From the NCBI GenBank assembly GCA_035557635.1, contig DATMDR010000036.1, forward strand, positions 1-17,395: a stretch of 17,395 bases of DNA, read 5' to 3'. Below, piece after piece: positions 6,774 through 15,677 of the stretch (its first letter is position 1; the number at the start of each line of letters is the position of its first letter). A program made the position numbers and the translations under genes. The notes under the pieces were generated by a model. The model had not been told where the DNA came from. It searched no databases and saw only the letters and a list, made by a program, of their open reading frames with translations. The stretch comes from VRUE01 sp035557635 (GTDB lineage Bacteria; Actinomycetota; Thermoleophilia; Solirubrobacterales; 70-9).

Positions 6774-6810
6774 TGGCGCGTTGGTCGCAAATAGTGCGAC
6801 TAACGCGCCA
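6774..6810. promoter_or_regulatory. 37-bp near-perfect palindrome in the doxX-like/uvrB divergent region
   Basis: The left arm TTGGCGCGTTGGTCGCA (6773-6789) and the right arm TGCGACTAACGCGCCA (6795-6810) match at 15 of 16 paired positions, the exception being G opposite T. The centre is AATAG (6790-6794). The dyad lies where the -35 region of the proposed uvrB promoter would be (17 bp before the TAAGGT at 6813). It contains no GAAC-N4-GTTC LexA box. An operator for an unknown regulator is the simplest reading; a mobile palindromic repeat is an alternative. Confidence 0.6.
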
Positions 6811-6812
6811 GC

Positions 6813-6818
6813 TAAGGT
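6813..6818 (+). promoter_or_regulatory. Candidate -10 element for uvrB (leaderless transcript)
   Basis: TAAGGT fits the actinobacterial TANNNT -10 pattern and ends 6 bp before the GTG start of uvrB, so transcription would begin at or next to the start codon. No Shine-Dalgarno sequence precedes uvrB, which agrees with a leaderless mRNA. No recognisable -35 hexamer is present. Confidence 0.4.
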
Positions 6819-6824
6819 CATTTC

Positions 6825-8822
6825 GTGCCCGAGTTCAAGCTCAACCCCGCCTACACGCCGACCGCCGACCAGCCGAAGGCGATCGCGGGGCTGGCCGAGG
6901 GCCTAGGGGCGGGGGAGCAGTTCCAGACGCTGCTGGGAGCAACCGGCACCGGCAAGACCTTCACCATGGCCGGGGTGATCGAGGCGGTGCAGCGCCCCTC
7001 GCTGGTGATCGCCCATAACAAGACGCTGGCGGCGCAGCTCTGCAACGAGTTCCGCGAGTTCTTTCCCGACAACAAGGTCGAGTACTTCGTCTCCTACTAC
7101 GACTACTACCAGCCCGAGGCCTATGTGCCGGCGCAGGACCTCTACATCGAGAAGGACTCCTCGATCAACGACGAGATCGACCGCCTCCGCCACGCCGCCA
7201 CCGCGGCCCTCTTCGCCCGCCGCGACGTGATCATCGTCGCCTCGGTCTCCTGCATCTACGGGATCGGCTCGCCCAAGGTCTACAACGAAAAGATGCAGCT
7301 GTTCAAAGTCGGCGAGGAGATCGACCGCGACGAGGTGCTGCGCAAGCTGATCAAGATGCAGTACCAGCGCAACGACACGGCGCTGGGGCGCGGCGCCTTC
7401 CGGATCCGCGGCGAGGTGCTGGAGATCATGCCCTCCTACGCCGAGTCCGCCTACCGGATCGCGCTCTTCGGCGACGAGATCGAGAGCATTCAGCACTTCG
7501 ACCCGCTCAGCGGCGAGATCCTCGACACGATCGACCACGTCTCGGTCTGGCCGGCTTCCCACTATGTGACCAAGGACGAGACGCTGGAGCGCGCGGTCGA
7601 GGAGATTCGCAACGAACTGAACGCCCGCACCGCCGAGCTCGAGGGCGAAGGCAAGCAGCTCGAGGCGCACCGGCTGCGCCAGCGCACCGCCTATGACATC
7701 GAGATGCTGAAAGAGATCGGCTTCACCTCGGGGATCGAGAACTACTCGCGGATCCTCGACGGCCGCCCGCCCGGCAGCCCGCCGCACACGCTGATCGACT
7801 ACTTCCCCGACGACTTCGTCTGCTTCGTCGACGAGTCCCACCAGACGATCCCCCAGATCGGCGGGATGTACGAGGGGGACCGCTCGCGCAAGACGACCCT
7901 CGTCGACTACGGCTTTCGCCTCCCATCGGCGATCGACAACCGGCCGCTCAAGTTCGACGAGTTCCTCGCCCGGGTCGACCAGCTGGTGATGGTCTCGGCG
8001 ACGCCGGGGCCGTTCGAGCGGGCCGAGGCGACCCGCACCGTCGAGCAGATCGTCCGCCCGACCGGGATCATCGACCCGGCGATCGAGGTGCGCGAGACCA
8101 AGAACCAGATCGACGACCTGATGAACGAGATCAGGGTGCGGGCCGAGGACGGCGACCGCGTCCTGGTTACCACCCTGACCAAGAAGATGGCCGAGGACCT
8201 GACCGCGTATCTGCTCGAGTACGGGATCCGGGTCCGCTACCTGCACTCCGAAATCGACACCCTGGAGCGGATTCAGATCGTCCGCGACTTGCGGCTCGGC
8301 GAGTACGACGTGCTGGTCGGGGTCAACCTGCTGCGCGAGGGCCTCGACCTGCCCGAGGTTTCGCTGGTCGCGATCCTCGACGCCGACAAGGAGGGCTTCC
8401 TGCGCGGCGAGACCAGCCTCGTGCAGACGATCGGACGCGCCGCCCGCAACGTCAACGGGCGGGTGCTGATGTACGCCGACAAGGAGACGGATGCGATGGC
8501 GGCGGCGATGCGCGAGACCGACCGCCGCCGCGCGATCCAGCTCGCCTACAACGAGGAGCACGGGATCACCCCGGAGACGGTGCGCAAGGGCATTTCCGAG
8601 ATGAGCGAGTTCCTGGCGATGGAGGACCGGGCCCCGCGCAAGCGCCGCACCCGGCGCGCCACCGGTATCGACGACCCGGCCGAGCTGGAGCGGGCGATCG
8701 TCTCGCTGGAGGAGGAGATGCTGGCTGCGGCTGACGACCTCCGCTTCGAGGAGGCGGCGCGCCTGCGGGACGAGCTGAAGGAACTGCGCCGCGACCTCGA
8801 CGGGATGCGGGCCGGGGCTTAG
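6825..8822 (+). CDS. uvrB: Excinuclease ABC subunit B
   Basis: UvrB is the damage-verifying helicase-like subunit of nucleotide excision repair, loaded by UvrA and then bound by UvrC. At 665 residues it is a normal length. Walker A is GATGTGKT (38-45); the damage-probing beta-hairpin lies in the Tyr-rich stretch YYDYYQPEAYVP (about 92-103); the DESH form of the DExH box follows in FVDESHQ; helicase motifs V/VI include NLLREGLDLPEV and QTIGRAARN. The C-terminal UVR domain (about 627-660, EEEMLAAADDLRFEEAARLRDEL) is the UvrC contact. GTG 6825 gives the canonical N-terminus. Proposed control: a leaderless promoter overlapping a 37-bp palindrome. The TAG stop shares its last base with the next gene's GTG. 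Confidence 0.97.
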   Translation: MPEFKLNPAYTPTADQPKAIAGLAEGLGAGEQFQTLLGATGTGKTFTMAGVIEAVQRPSLVIAHNKTLAAQLCNEFREFFPDNKVEYFVSYYDYYQPEAYVPAQDLYIEKDSSINDEIDRLRHAATAALFARRDVIIVASVSCIYGIGSPKVYNEKMQLFKVGEEIDRDEVLRKLIKMQYQRNDTALGRGAFRIRGEVLEIMPSYAESAYRIALFGDEIESIQHFDPLSGEILDTIDHVSVWPASHYVTKDETLERAVEEIRNELNARTAELEGEGKQLEAHRLRQRTAYDIEMLKEIGFTSGIENYSRILDGRPPGSPPHTLIDYFPDDFVCFVDESHQTIPQIGGMYEGDRSRKTTLVDYGFRLPSAIDNRPLKFDEFLARVDQLVMVSATPGPFERAEATRTVEQIVRPTGIIDPAIEVRETKNQIDDLMNEIRVRAEDGDRVLVTTLTKKMAEDLTAYLLEYGIRVRYLHSEIDTLERIQIVRDLRLGEYDVLVGVNLLREGLDLPEVSLVAILDADKEGFLRGETSLVQTIGRAARNVNGRVLMYADKETDAMAAAMRETDRRRAIQLAYNEEHGITPETVRKGISEMSEFLAMEDRAPRKRRTRRATGIDDPAELERAIVSLEEEMLAAADDLRFEEAARLRDELKELRRDLDGMRAGA

Positions 8823-9712
8823 TGCGGCGTACCCAGCACGAGGTTCGCACTGAGGACGGGCGCCTGCTGCTGGCCGAAGAGGCGGGACCCGAGCAGGGCT
8901 GCCCCGTTCTCCTCCACCACGGCACTCCCGGCTCTCGCTACCTCTACGAGGAAATGATCGAGGAAGGCGCCGAGCGGGGCTTACGTCACATCACCTACTC
9001 GCGGCCCGGCTACGAAGGGTCGGATCGCCATGCCGGGCGCCGAGTCGTCGATTGCGCACCCGACCTGAGGGCGATCGTCGACCAGCTCGGGCTCGAGAGG
9101 GGCTTCGTGGTGGGTGAATCCGGAGGTGGCCCGCACGCGCTTGCCCAGGCGGCGTCGCTCCGCGATTGGGTGCGCGGGGTGGCGGTGATAGTCGGGCCGG
9201 CGCCATTCGAAGCGGAGGGCCTCGACTGGCTCGCGGGCATGGCGAGGGAGAACCGCGAGGAGCTCGACGCGATGCTGGCGGGCGAGGCGGCGGGGCTGGC
9301 ATTCCTCGAAGCCAAACTCGAAGAGATCAGGGCGGTCGAGAACTTGCCGCAGCTCTACGAGGTGCTCGGCGACCTCCTCACCGATGCCGATCGCCGCAGC
9401 CTCGAACGAGAGGGCCTCGATGCCTACCTGATGCTCGTCTGGGAGCGGATAGCCGCAGGCGGCCCTTGGGGCTGGTTCGACGACGCCAAGGCGTTCCTCC
9501 AAAACTGGGGATTCGACCTTGGCGAGGTCGAGGCTCCGGTCGCCGTTTGGCATGGCGTAGAGGACCGAACGGTGTCCATCGCTCATGGCAGGTGGGTCGC
9601 CGACCACCTGCCCAACGCCAGGTTTCATCCACTCGACGGCGAGGGGCACAGCTCGTCACTGGATCATTACGGCGAGATCCTCGACGACCTGATCGCATCG
9701 TCCGGGACTTGA
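8822..9712 (+). CDS. Alpha/beta hydrolase fold protein
   Basis: This 296-residue enzyme has the alpha/beta hydrolase fold. The oxyanion-hole motif HHGTPGSR (32-39) is followed by the nucleophile elbow GESGGG with Ser100, then Asp248 in GVEDRTVS and His276 in GEGHSSS, a complete Ser-Asp-His triad. A helical lid of ~100 residues (about 130-232) lies between strands 6 and 7. The overall pattern (HHGTPGS, SRPGYEGSD) is that of the proline iminopeptidase/epoxide hydrolase-like superfamily, but the substrate cannot be named. GTG 8822 begins on the last base of the uvrB stop, indicating translational coupling to uvrB, although no functional link to DNA repair is evident. Confidence 0.85.
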   Translation: MRRTQHEVRTEDGRLLLAEEAGPEQGCPVLLHHGTPGSRYLYEEMIEEGAERGLRHITYSRPGYEGSDRHAGRRVVDCAPDLRAIVDQLGLERGFVVGESGGGPHALAQAASLRDWVRGVAVIVGPAPFEAEGLDWLAGMARENREELDAMLAGEAAGLAFLEAKLEEIRAVENLPQLYEVLGDLLTDADRRSLEREGLDAYLMLVWERIAAGGPWGWFDDAKAFLQNWGFDLGEVEAPVAVWHGVEDRTVSIAHGRWVADHLPNARFHPLDGEGHSSSLDHYGEILDDLIASSGT

Positions 9713-9742
9713 CCCCGTCGCCGTTGCTGCGACCATCGCGGC

Positions 9743-11173
9743 GTGACGATCTGTGAGGAGATAGCCGAGTGGGCGGCCGGGCTGCGGCTGGCCGACCTGC
9801 CTGAGAGCGTCCGCGAGCGGGCGCGGCTGCAGGCGATGTGCGTCGCCGCGGGTCGCGCCGCAGGCGAGAAGGCCGCCGCTCCGTTCGTCGCGGTCGCACC
9901 CGACGGGCCGGTCGGCGAGATCTACAGCTCCGCCGCCGCCTCGATCGCCCACGACTGGGACGACTACCTCTTCATGGGCCATACCGGCCACTCCGCGGTG
10001 CCGGCGGCCGCGGCCTTCGCCGCCGATCCGGAGCGGGAGCTGCTGGCCCAGGTCGCCGCCAACGAGGTGGCGGGCCGACTTGGGGCGGCGCTCTTCCTCG
10101 GTCCTCACAACGGCCAGTTCTGGGCCTCGATCCACTGCGCCTCGGCGGCCGTTGCGGGAGCGGTCGGGCTCGGCCTCGATTCCAGGCGCGCCGCGCATGC
10201 CCTCGCGATCGCCCTCTACCAACCGCCTTATGGGATGTGGCCGGGGTTCATGGGGCCGACGAGCAAGCTGCTGACCGCGGCCGAGCCCGCCACAGTGGGG
10301 GCGCGGGCGGCTTTGCTGGCAGCGGACGGGGTCACCGGCGCGCTCGACGTGATCGAGCACCCGCGCGGCGTGCTCGCCAGCCTCTCCTTCGCCCCGCGGC
10401 CGGCGATGTTCGGCGCTCTCGGCCGGGTCTGGCTGACCGACACGCTCGCGTACAAGCGGTTGCCCGGCTGCGCCTACCTCCAGTCGGTCGCCGAGGCGGC
10501 GCTCGCGTCGGGTGTCGAGGTGGGGGAGGTGGACCGGGTTGAGATCGAGGCCGGCTGGCTCACCTGCGAGATGGAGGAGCTGGGCAGGGGACCCGACCTC
10601 TCCCCGGTGCGGGTCAACTTCTCGGCGGCGTTGACGACGGCGATCGCGCTGCTGGCCGGCCGGCTGACCCCGGCCGAGCTGGCGCCGGCCTGGTTGGAGG
10701 AGCACGAGGCCGAGATCCGGGCACTCGCCGCGCGGGTGAGCCTCAGCCACGATCCGGCGCTGACCGCCAGGACCCTGCGCGGCACGCTCGAGGCAGGCGC
10801 CTCTCCCGACCTCGGCCTGCGCGAACTGCTGCGCATCCGCCGCCGCCTCGGCGACGCCAACATGGACGAGGCGAACCCGGGGCCGGCGGTGCTGCGAGCG
10901 GTGCGCGCCGACCCGAGCCTGCGGCGTTTTCTCGGCCGCTCCCTGCGCCGGCGGCTCGGGGGCGGTGCGGGCGATGCCGGCATCGACGAGCTCGACACCT
11001 CGGCGCTGCGGATGACCTTCCCCAGCCGCCTGCGCTTCCACCTGCACGGCGGCTCCACTCGGGTCGTCGAGGGCAGCGAGCCCGGCTCGTGCGGCCGTCC
11101 GCTCGCCGAACAGCGCGCCGTCGTCGAGGAGCGCCTCGCCGTCGCCGGGCTCGCCGTCTCCACGACCTCCTAG
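9743..11173 (+). CDS. MmgE/PrpD-family protein (2-methylcitrate dehydratase/aconitate decarboxylase-like)
   Basis: This 476-residue protein resembles the MmgE/PrpD family, which includes 2-methylcitrate dehydratase (PrpD), cis-aconitate decarboxylase and iminodisuccinate epimerase. The HDWDDYLFMGHTGHSAVPAA segment (70-89) matches the family's H-x-D-F-D-D ... H-P-G active-site loop. Lys175 in GPTSKLLTAAEPATVGARAAL corresponds to the conserved T-K-x-x-H-x-G-x-A-A lysine, although the usual His-x-Gly is replaced by Thr-Ala-Ala. Lys238 in YKRLPGCAYLQ matches the K-x-Y-P-x-C motif. The N-terminal helical and C-terminal alpha/beta lid domains are both present, so the gene is full length. These deviations argue against a classical PrpD, and no prpB/prpC is visible nearby. 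It lies 30 bp after the hydrolase and overlaps the convergent NTF2-like gene by 4 bp. Confidence 0.75.
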   Translation: MTICEEIAEWAAGLRLADLPESVRERARLQAMCVAAGRAAGEKAAAPFVAVAPDGPVGEIYSSAAASIAHDWDDYLFMGHTGHSAVPAAAAFAADPERELLAQVAANEVAGRLGAALFLGPHNGQFWASIHCASAAVAGAVGLGLDSRRAAHALAIALYQPPYGMWPGFMGPTSKLLTAAEPATVGARAALLAADGVTGALDVIEHPRGVLASLSFAPRPAMFGALGRVWLTDTLAYKRLPGCAYLQSVAEAALASGVEVGEVDRVEIEAGWLTCEMEELGRGPDLSPVRVNFSAALTTAIALLAGRLTPAELAPAWLEEHEAEIRALAARVSLSHDPALTARTLRGTLEAGASPDLGLRELLRIRRRLGDANMDEANPGPAVLRAVRADPSLRRFLGRSLRRRLGGGAGDAGIDELDTSALRMTFPSRLRFHLHGGSTRVVEGSEPGSCGRPLAEQRAVVEERLAVAGLAVSTTS

Positions 11174-11547
11174 GCCAGCACCTTCGCCGCCTTGGCGCTG
11201 TCGGCGTAGAACTCTCCGCGCGCGATCTTGCCGTCGGCGAACTTGATCAGGTGGGCGAAGGGAGCCTCGAAGCTGCCGCTGTCGTTGCCGGCACGCTGCG
11301 TACCCCGCACGACCACCCACTCGCCGGCATCGATGAACTCCTCCGGCTCGACGCTGAACGACGACCAGTAGTTGGGGATCTGGGCCATGTTCCCGAGGAT
11401 CTCGTCGCGGCCACGGGTTTCGCCGCCGAGCGGCAGCTCGTCCGAGGTCAGCCAGGTCCCGTCTTCGGCCATCATCTCCTTCAGCGCTTCCAAGTCGCCG
11501 CGGCCGAAGGCCTCGTAAGCGGCTCGGGCGGTATCGAGATTCGACAT
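11170..11547 (-). CDS. NTF2-like/SnoaL-type protein
   Basis: The 125-residue product fits the SnoaL-like/NTF2 superfamily, a cone-shaped alpha+beta fold used by polyketide cyclases, isomerases and many small ligand-binding proteins. It begins with the typical helix NLDTARAAYEAFGRGDLEALKEMM, followed by RGRDEILGNM, and then alternating beta strands (EFIDAGEWVVVRGTQRA, FAHLIKFADGKIARGEFYAD) with the usual F-x-D-G-K-I pattern. No specific substrate can be assigned. ATG 11547 is supported by the best Shine-Dalgarno sequence in the window and by a candidate promoter further upstream. Its TAG stop overlaps that of the MmgE/PrpD gene (shared CTAG), so the two genes converge with no room for a terminator. 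Confidence 0.85.
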   Translation of the reverse strand: MSNLDTARAAYEAFGRGDLEALKEMMAEDGTWLTSDELPLGGETRGRDEILGNMAQIPNYWSSFSVEPEEFIDAGEWVVVRGTQRAGNDSGSFEAPFAHLIKFADGKIARGEFYADSAKAAKVLA

Positions 11548-11550
11548 CTC

Positions 11551-11558
11551 TCCTCCTT
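11551..11558 (-). promoter_or_regulatory. Strong ribosome binding site of the NTF2-like gene
   Basis: Leftward, the sequence AAGGAGGA stands 3 bases before ATG 11547. It is an almost full anti-16S match and fixes this start. It contrasts with the weak or absent sites before most other genes here. Confidence 0.8.
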
Positions 11559-11595
11559 CGTGGAGTTGGGCTGGGCCCCACCCGTCCGCCTAAAG

Positions 11596-11624
11596 ACGGT
11601 ACGCCCAGCGGTCCCGACCCGCAA
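11596..11624 (-). promoter_or_regulatory. Candidate promoter of the NTF2-like gene
   Basis: On the leftward strand, TTGCGG (11619-11624) and TACCGT (11596-11601) are separated by exactly 17 bp and lie 48 bp before the ATG, giving a leader of about 40 bases that carries the ribosome site. It fits a housekeeping sigma consensus moderately well, but in GC-rich DNA such matches are common. Confidence 0.4.
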
Positions 11625-11666
11625 CCCCAACGGAATCCGCAGCTGCCTGACACCCTCCCATCATCC

Positions 11667-11717
11667 CGCTGACTTTGTCCTTTTTCGCCAGTGCGGCGAA
11701 GAAGCACGAAGTCAGCG
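11667..11717. repeat. Palindrome copy 1, just after the DUF559 nuclease stop
   Basis: The core left arm TGACTTTGTCCTTTTTCGCC (11670-11689) and right arm GGCGAAGAAGCACGAAGTCA (11695-11714) flank the 5-base centre AGTGC. With three more outer pairs (CGC/GCG) the arms are 23 bp, 20 of which match; two of the three mismatches would be G-U pairs in RNA. It lies 1 bp beyond the TAA of the nuclease gene and could fold in its transcript, but no U-run follows. It resembles copy 2 at 16 of 20 left-arm and 20 of 23 right-side positions. Confidence 0.85.
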
Positions 11718-11718
11718 T

Positions 11719-12645
11719 TTAGGTTGGGTTGTTGCTACGGAGATCACTCCGGCGTTGGGTGAGCAGACGGCGGAGGCGGTTCATCACGGCTTCAGGTTCG
11801 CGGTCCAGGCGGGTGCCTGTAATCCTGGTGATCTCGATTCCGGCCAGCTTCAGATCCTCCTGGCGCAGCCGGTCTCTCTCGAAAGCAACACGGCCTCCGT
11901 GATAGTCGTAGGTGTCGAGTTCGACCGCGAAGCGCTCCGCGGGCCAATACGCGTCCAGCTCATGCCCCTCGGCAAAGAAGTTCATGGCCGGACGGGGTAG
12001 GTCGGCCCTGCGGACCAGCTCCAGAAATCGACGCTCCAGGTCGGAACGCGTGAAAGCCGACGGACGATGGATAACCAGCGCCTCGCGCAGCCGCGCCACG
12101 CCTCGAAAGCCGCGACTGCGCGAGATCAGCGCATCGATCGCGATGAGGTCGAGCAAGCCTAGGCGCTGGGCATTGTCGAGGGCCCTCCCGATGAACCGAG
12201 GATCCACCGCAGCGAAGTCCAGGAGCGTTCGTGGAAGGGCCGTGGTCGAGACACCCTCTGTCCACGCTCTGTCGTCGGGCGTGAGAGCTTCGGCGCTATG
12301 GACTCGGATTGCCCTCCGAGTTTGTCGAGGAGTCGCGGCTGTGACTTCGATCGGTGTCGCGAACCGTGACGTCAAACCCCACAGCCAGGCGGCCGATCGG
12401 TGGCTCAGCAGTGCGCCATCCCCGCAGCTGAGAACCGCAGCAATGCACCGTCCCTGTCGCGACACCGCAGCGTGTCCGATTGCATATACGCCGTGATGAA
12501 CCGGGTGAAATCGCCCGGTGCTCGCTGCGTGCCCGATGTCGTCCTTCGAGTATCCGTGGTCCGCCAACTGCCTCGCCGCTACGACGCCGTACTGCTCCTT
12601 TGCTAACCGCGCCAACGCATCGTGACTTCGCCTTTCTTCGCCCAT
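11719..12645 (-). CDS. AbiEi-like winged-helix + DUF559 (Vsr/PD-(D/E)XK-like) endonuclease-fold protein
   Basis: This is a 308-residue two-domain protein. The N-terminal part (about 11-60: LARLAKEQYGVVAARQLADH ... GRFHPVHHGVYAIGH) matches the AbiEi-antitoxin-type winged helix; a middle region continues with LLSHRSAAWLWGL. The C-terminal DUF559 domain (about 200-290) carries candidate nuclease residues Glu204 (LERRFLEL), Asp231 (ELDAYWP), and Glu242/Asp244 (VELDTYDYHG), followed by basic ERDRLRQEDLKLAG. Many actinobacterial genomes have such solo proteins, annotated as type IV antitoxins, but no AbiEii nucleotidyltransferase is adjacent here, so a toxin-antitoxin role is unsupported. Codon choice looks less GC3-biased than in uvrA or uvrB, hinting at transfer. 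The ATG lies inside palindrome 2; TTG at residue 11 is a possible alternative. Its palindromic borders suggest a repeat-generating or mobile function. Confidence 0.82.
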   Translation of the reverse strand: MGEERRSHDALARLAKEQYGVVAARQLADHGYSKDDIGHAASTGRFHPVHHGVYAIGHAAVSRQGRCIAAVLSCGDGALLSHRSAAWLWGLTSRFATPIEVTAATPRQTRRAIRVHSAEALTPDDRAWTEGVSTTALPRTLLDFAAVDPRFIGRALDNAQRLGLLDLIAIDALISRSRGFRGVARLREALVIHRPSAFTRSDLERRFLELVRRADLPRPAMNFFAEGHELDAYWPAERFAVELDTYDYHGGRVAFERDRLRQEDLKLAGIEITRITGTRLDREPEAVMNRLRRLLTQRRSDLRSNNPT

Positions 12646-12667
12646 ATGGCGAATAAGGGCGAAGTCA
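12623..12667. repeat. Palindrome copy 2, over the DUF559 nuclease start codon
   Basis: The left arm TGACTTCGCCTTTCTTCGCC (12623-12642) and right arm GGCGAATAAGGGCGAAGTCA (12648-12667) match at 18 of 20 positions around the centre CATAT (12643-12647). The leftward ATG of the nuclease gene is formed by the first three bases of that centre, so the left arm encodes residues 2-7 of the protein. The right arm ends 18 bp before the uvrA LexA box. Confidence 0.88.
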
Positions 12668-12685
12668 GCGGGAGTTCTCCCCTGG

Positions 12686-12697
12686 GAACATCTGTTC
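12686..12697. promoter_or_regulatory. LexA (SOS) box of uvrA
   Basis: GAACATCTGTTC is an exact match to the GAAC-N4-GTTC core recognised by LexA in actinobacteria and other Gram-positives. It lies 22 bp before the uvrA start and 7 bp before the -10 element, where bound LexA would block RNA polymerase. It is also within 41 bp of the divergent nuclease start. Confidence 0.8.
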
Positions 12698-12704
12698 GCC
12701 TGCG

Positions 12705-12710
12705 TAGAAT
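12705..12710 (+). promoter_or_regulatory. Candidate -10 element of uvrA (leaderless or near-leaderless mRNA)
   Basis: TAGAAT differs from the TATAAT consensus at one position and ends 9 bp before GTG 12720, so the transcript should start within a few bases of the start codon. No Shine-Dalgarno sequence is present. The LexA box fills the spacer and -35 region. Confidence 0.6.
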
Positions 12711-12719
12711 CGCCAAGCA

Positions 12720-15599
<2,880 letters not shown>

Positions 15600-15608
15600 C
15601 TCTTTCCG

Positions 15609-15660
15609 CGCCCGTCTGCTTAAAAGCGCGGCTCACCGGGTAAATCGGAGCTGACGGGCG
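15609..15660. promoter_or_regulatory. Leader region of the sugar ABC operon with inverted octamers
   Basis: The 78 bases between uvrA and the lipoprotein gene contain CGCCCGTC (15609-15616) and its exact complement GACGGGCG (15653-15660), 36 bp apart. The intervening DNA holds the AT-rich patches TTAAAA and TAAAT, the most promoter-like sequence in the gap. Either a stem in the leader or spaced operator half-sites is possible; no consensus promoter can be fixed. Confidence 0.3.
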
Positions 15661-15663
15661 GGA

Positions 15664-15670
15664 AAAGGAG
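15664..15670 (+). promoter_or_regulatory. Ribosome binding site of the XylF-like gene
   Basis: AAAGGAG is followed by three consecutive in-frame ATG codons (15672, 15675, 15678). Spacing of 1, 4 and 7 bases makes the third ATG the best placed start. Confidence 0.7.
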
Positions 15671-15677
15671 AATGATG

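Larger units (their letters stand above)
11664..12673 (-). mobile_element. Candidate ~1.0 kb palindrome-bounded DUF559 nuclease unit
   Basis: A single leftward gene is enclosed by two related palindromes. The outermost 12 bases at each end are perfect inverted repeats: TCCCGCTGACTT (11664-11675) and AAGTCAGCGGGA (12662-12673). Aligned over 54 bases as terminal inverted repeats, the two ends agree at about 44 positions. No convincing target duplication is visible outside (CTCCCATCA on the left, GTTCTCCCC on the right). The neighbours, an NTF2-like gene and uvrA, are complete, so the unit sits between genes. Calling it mobile is inference; the paired repeat structure is directly visible. Confidence 0.5.

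Noticed and set aside
6744..6821. Longer N-terminus for the DoxX-like protein
   Set aside because: It would translate through the 37-bp palindrome and the uvrB -10 region. The hydrophobic domain begins directly after ATG 6743.
9713..9742. Possible small RNA or tRNA gene between the hydrolase and the MmgE/PrpD gene
   Set aside because: Only 30 bp, with no cloverleaf or strong hairpin. No tRNA-like structure was seen anywhere in the window.
11667..11717. Reading palindrome copy 1 as an intrinsic terminator of the nuclease gene
   Set aside because: It could slow polymerase, but no U-run follows the stem in either direction and an equivalent palindrome lies at the 5' end of the same gene, so termination cannot be the main explanation.
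11719..12645. Type IV toxin-antitoxin (AbiE) system
   Set aside because: Only the AbiEi-like winged helix is present, fused to a nuclease-fold domain. No AbiEii nucleotidyltransferase is next to it; the neighbours are an NTF2-like gene and uvrA.
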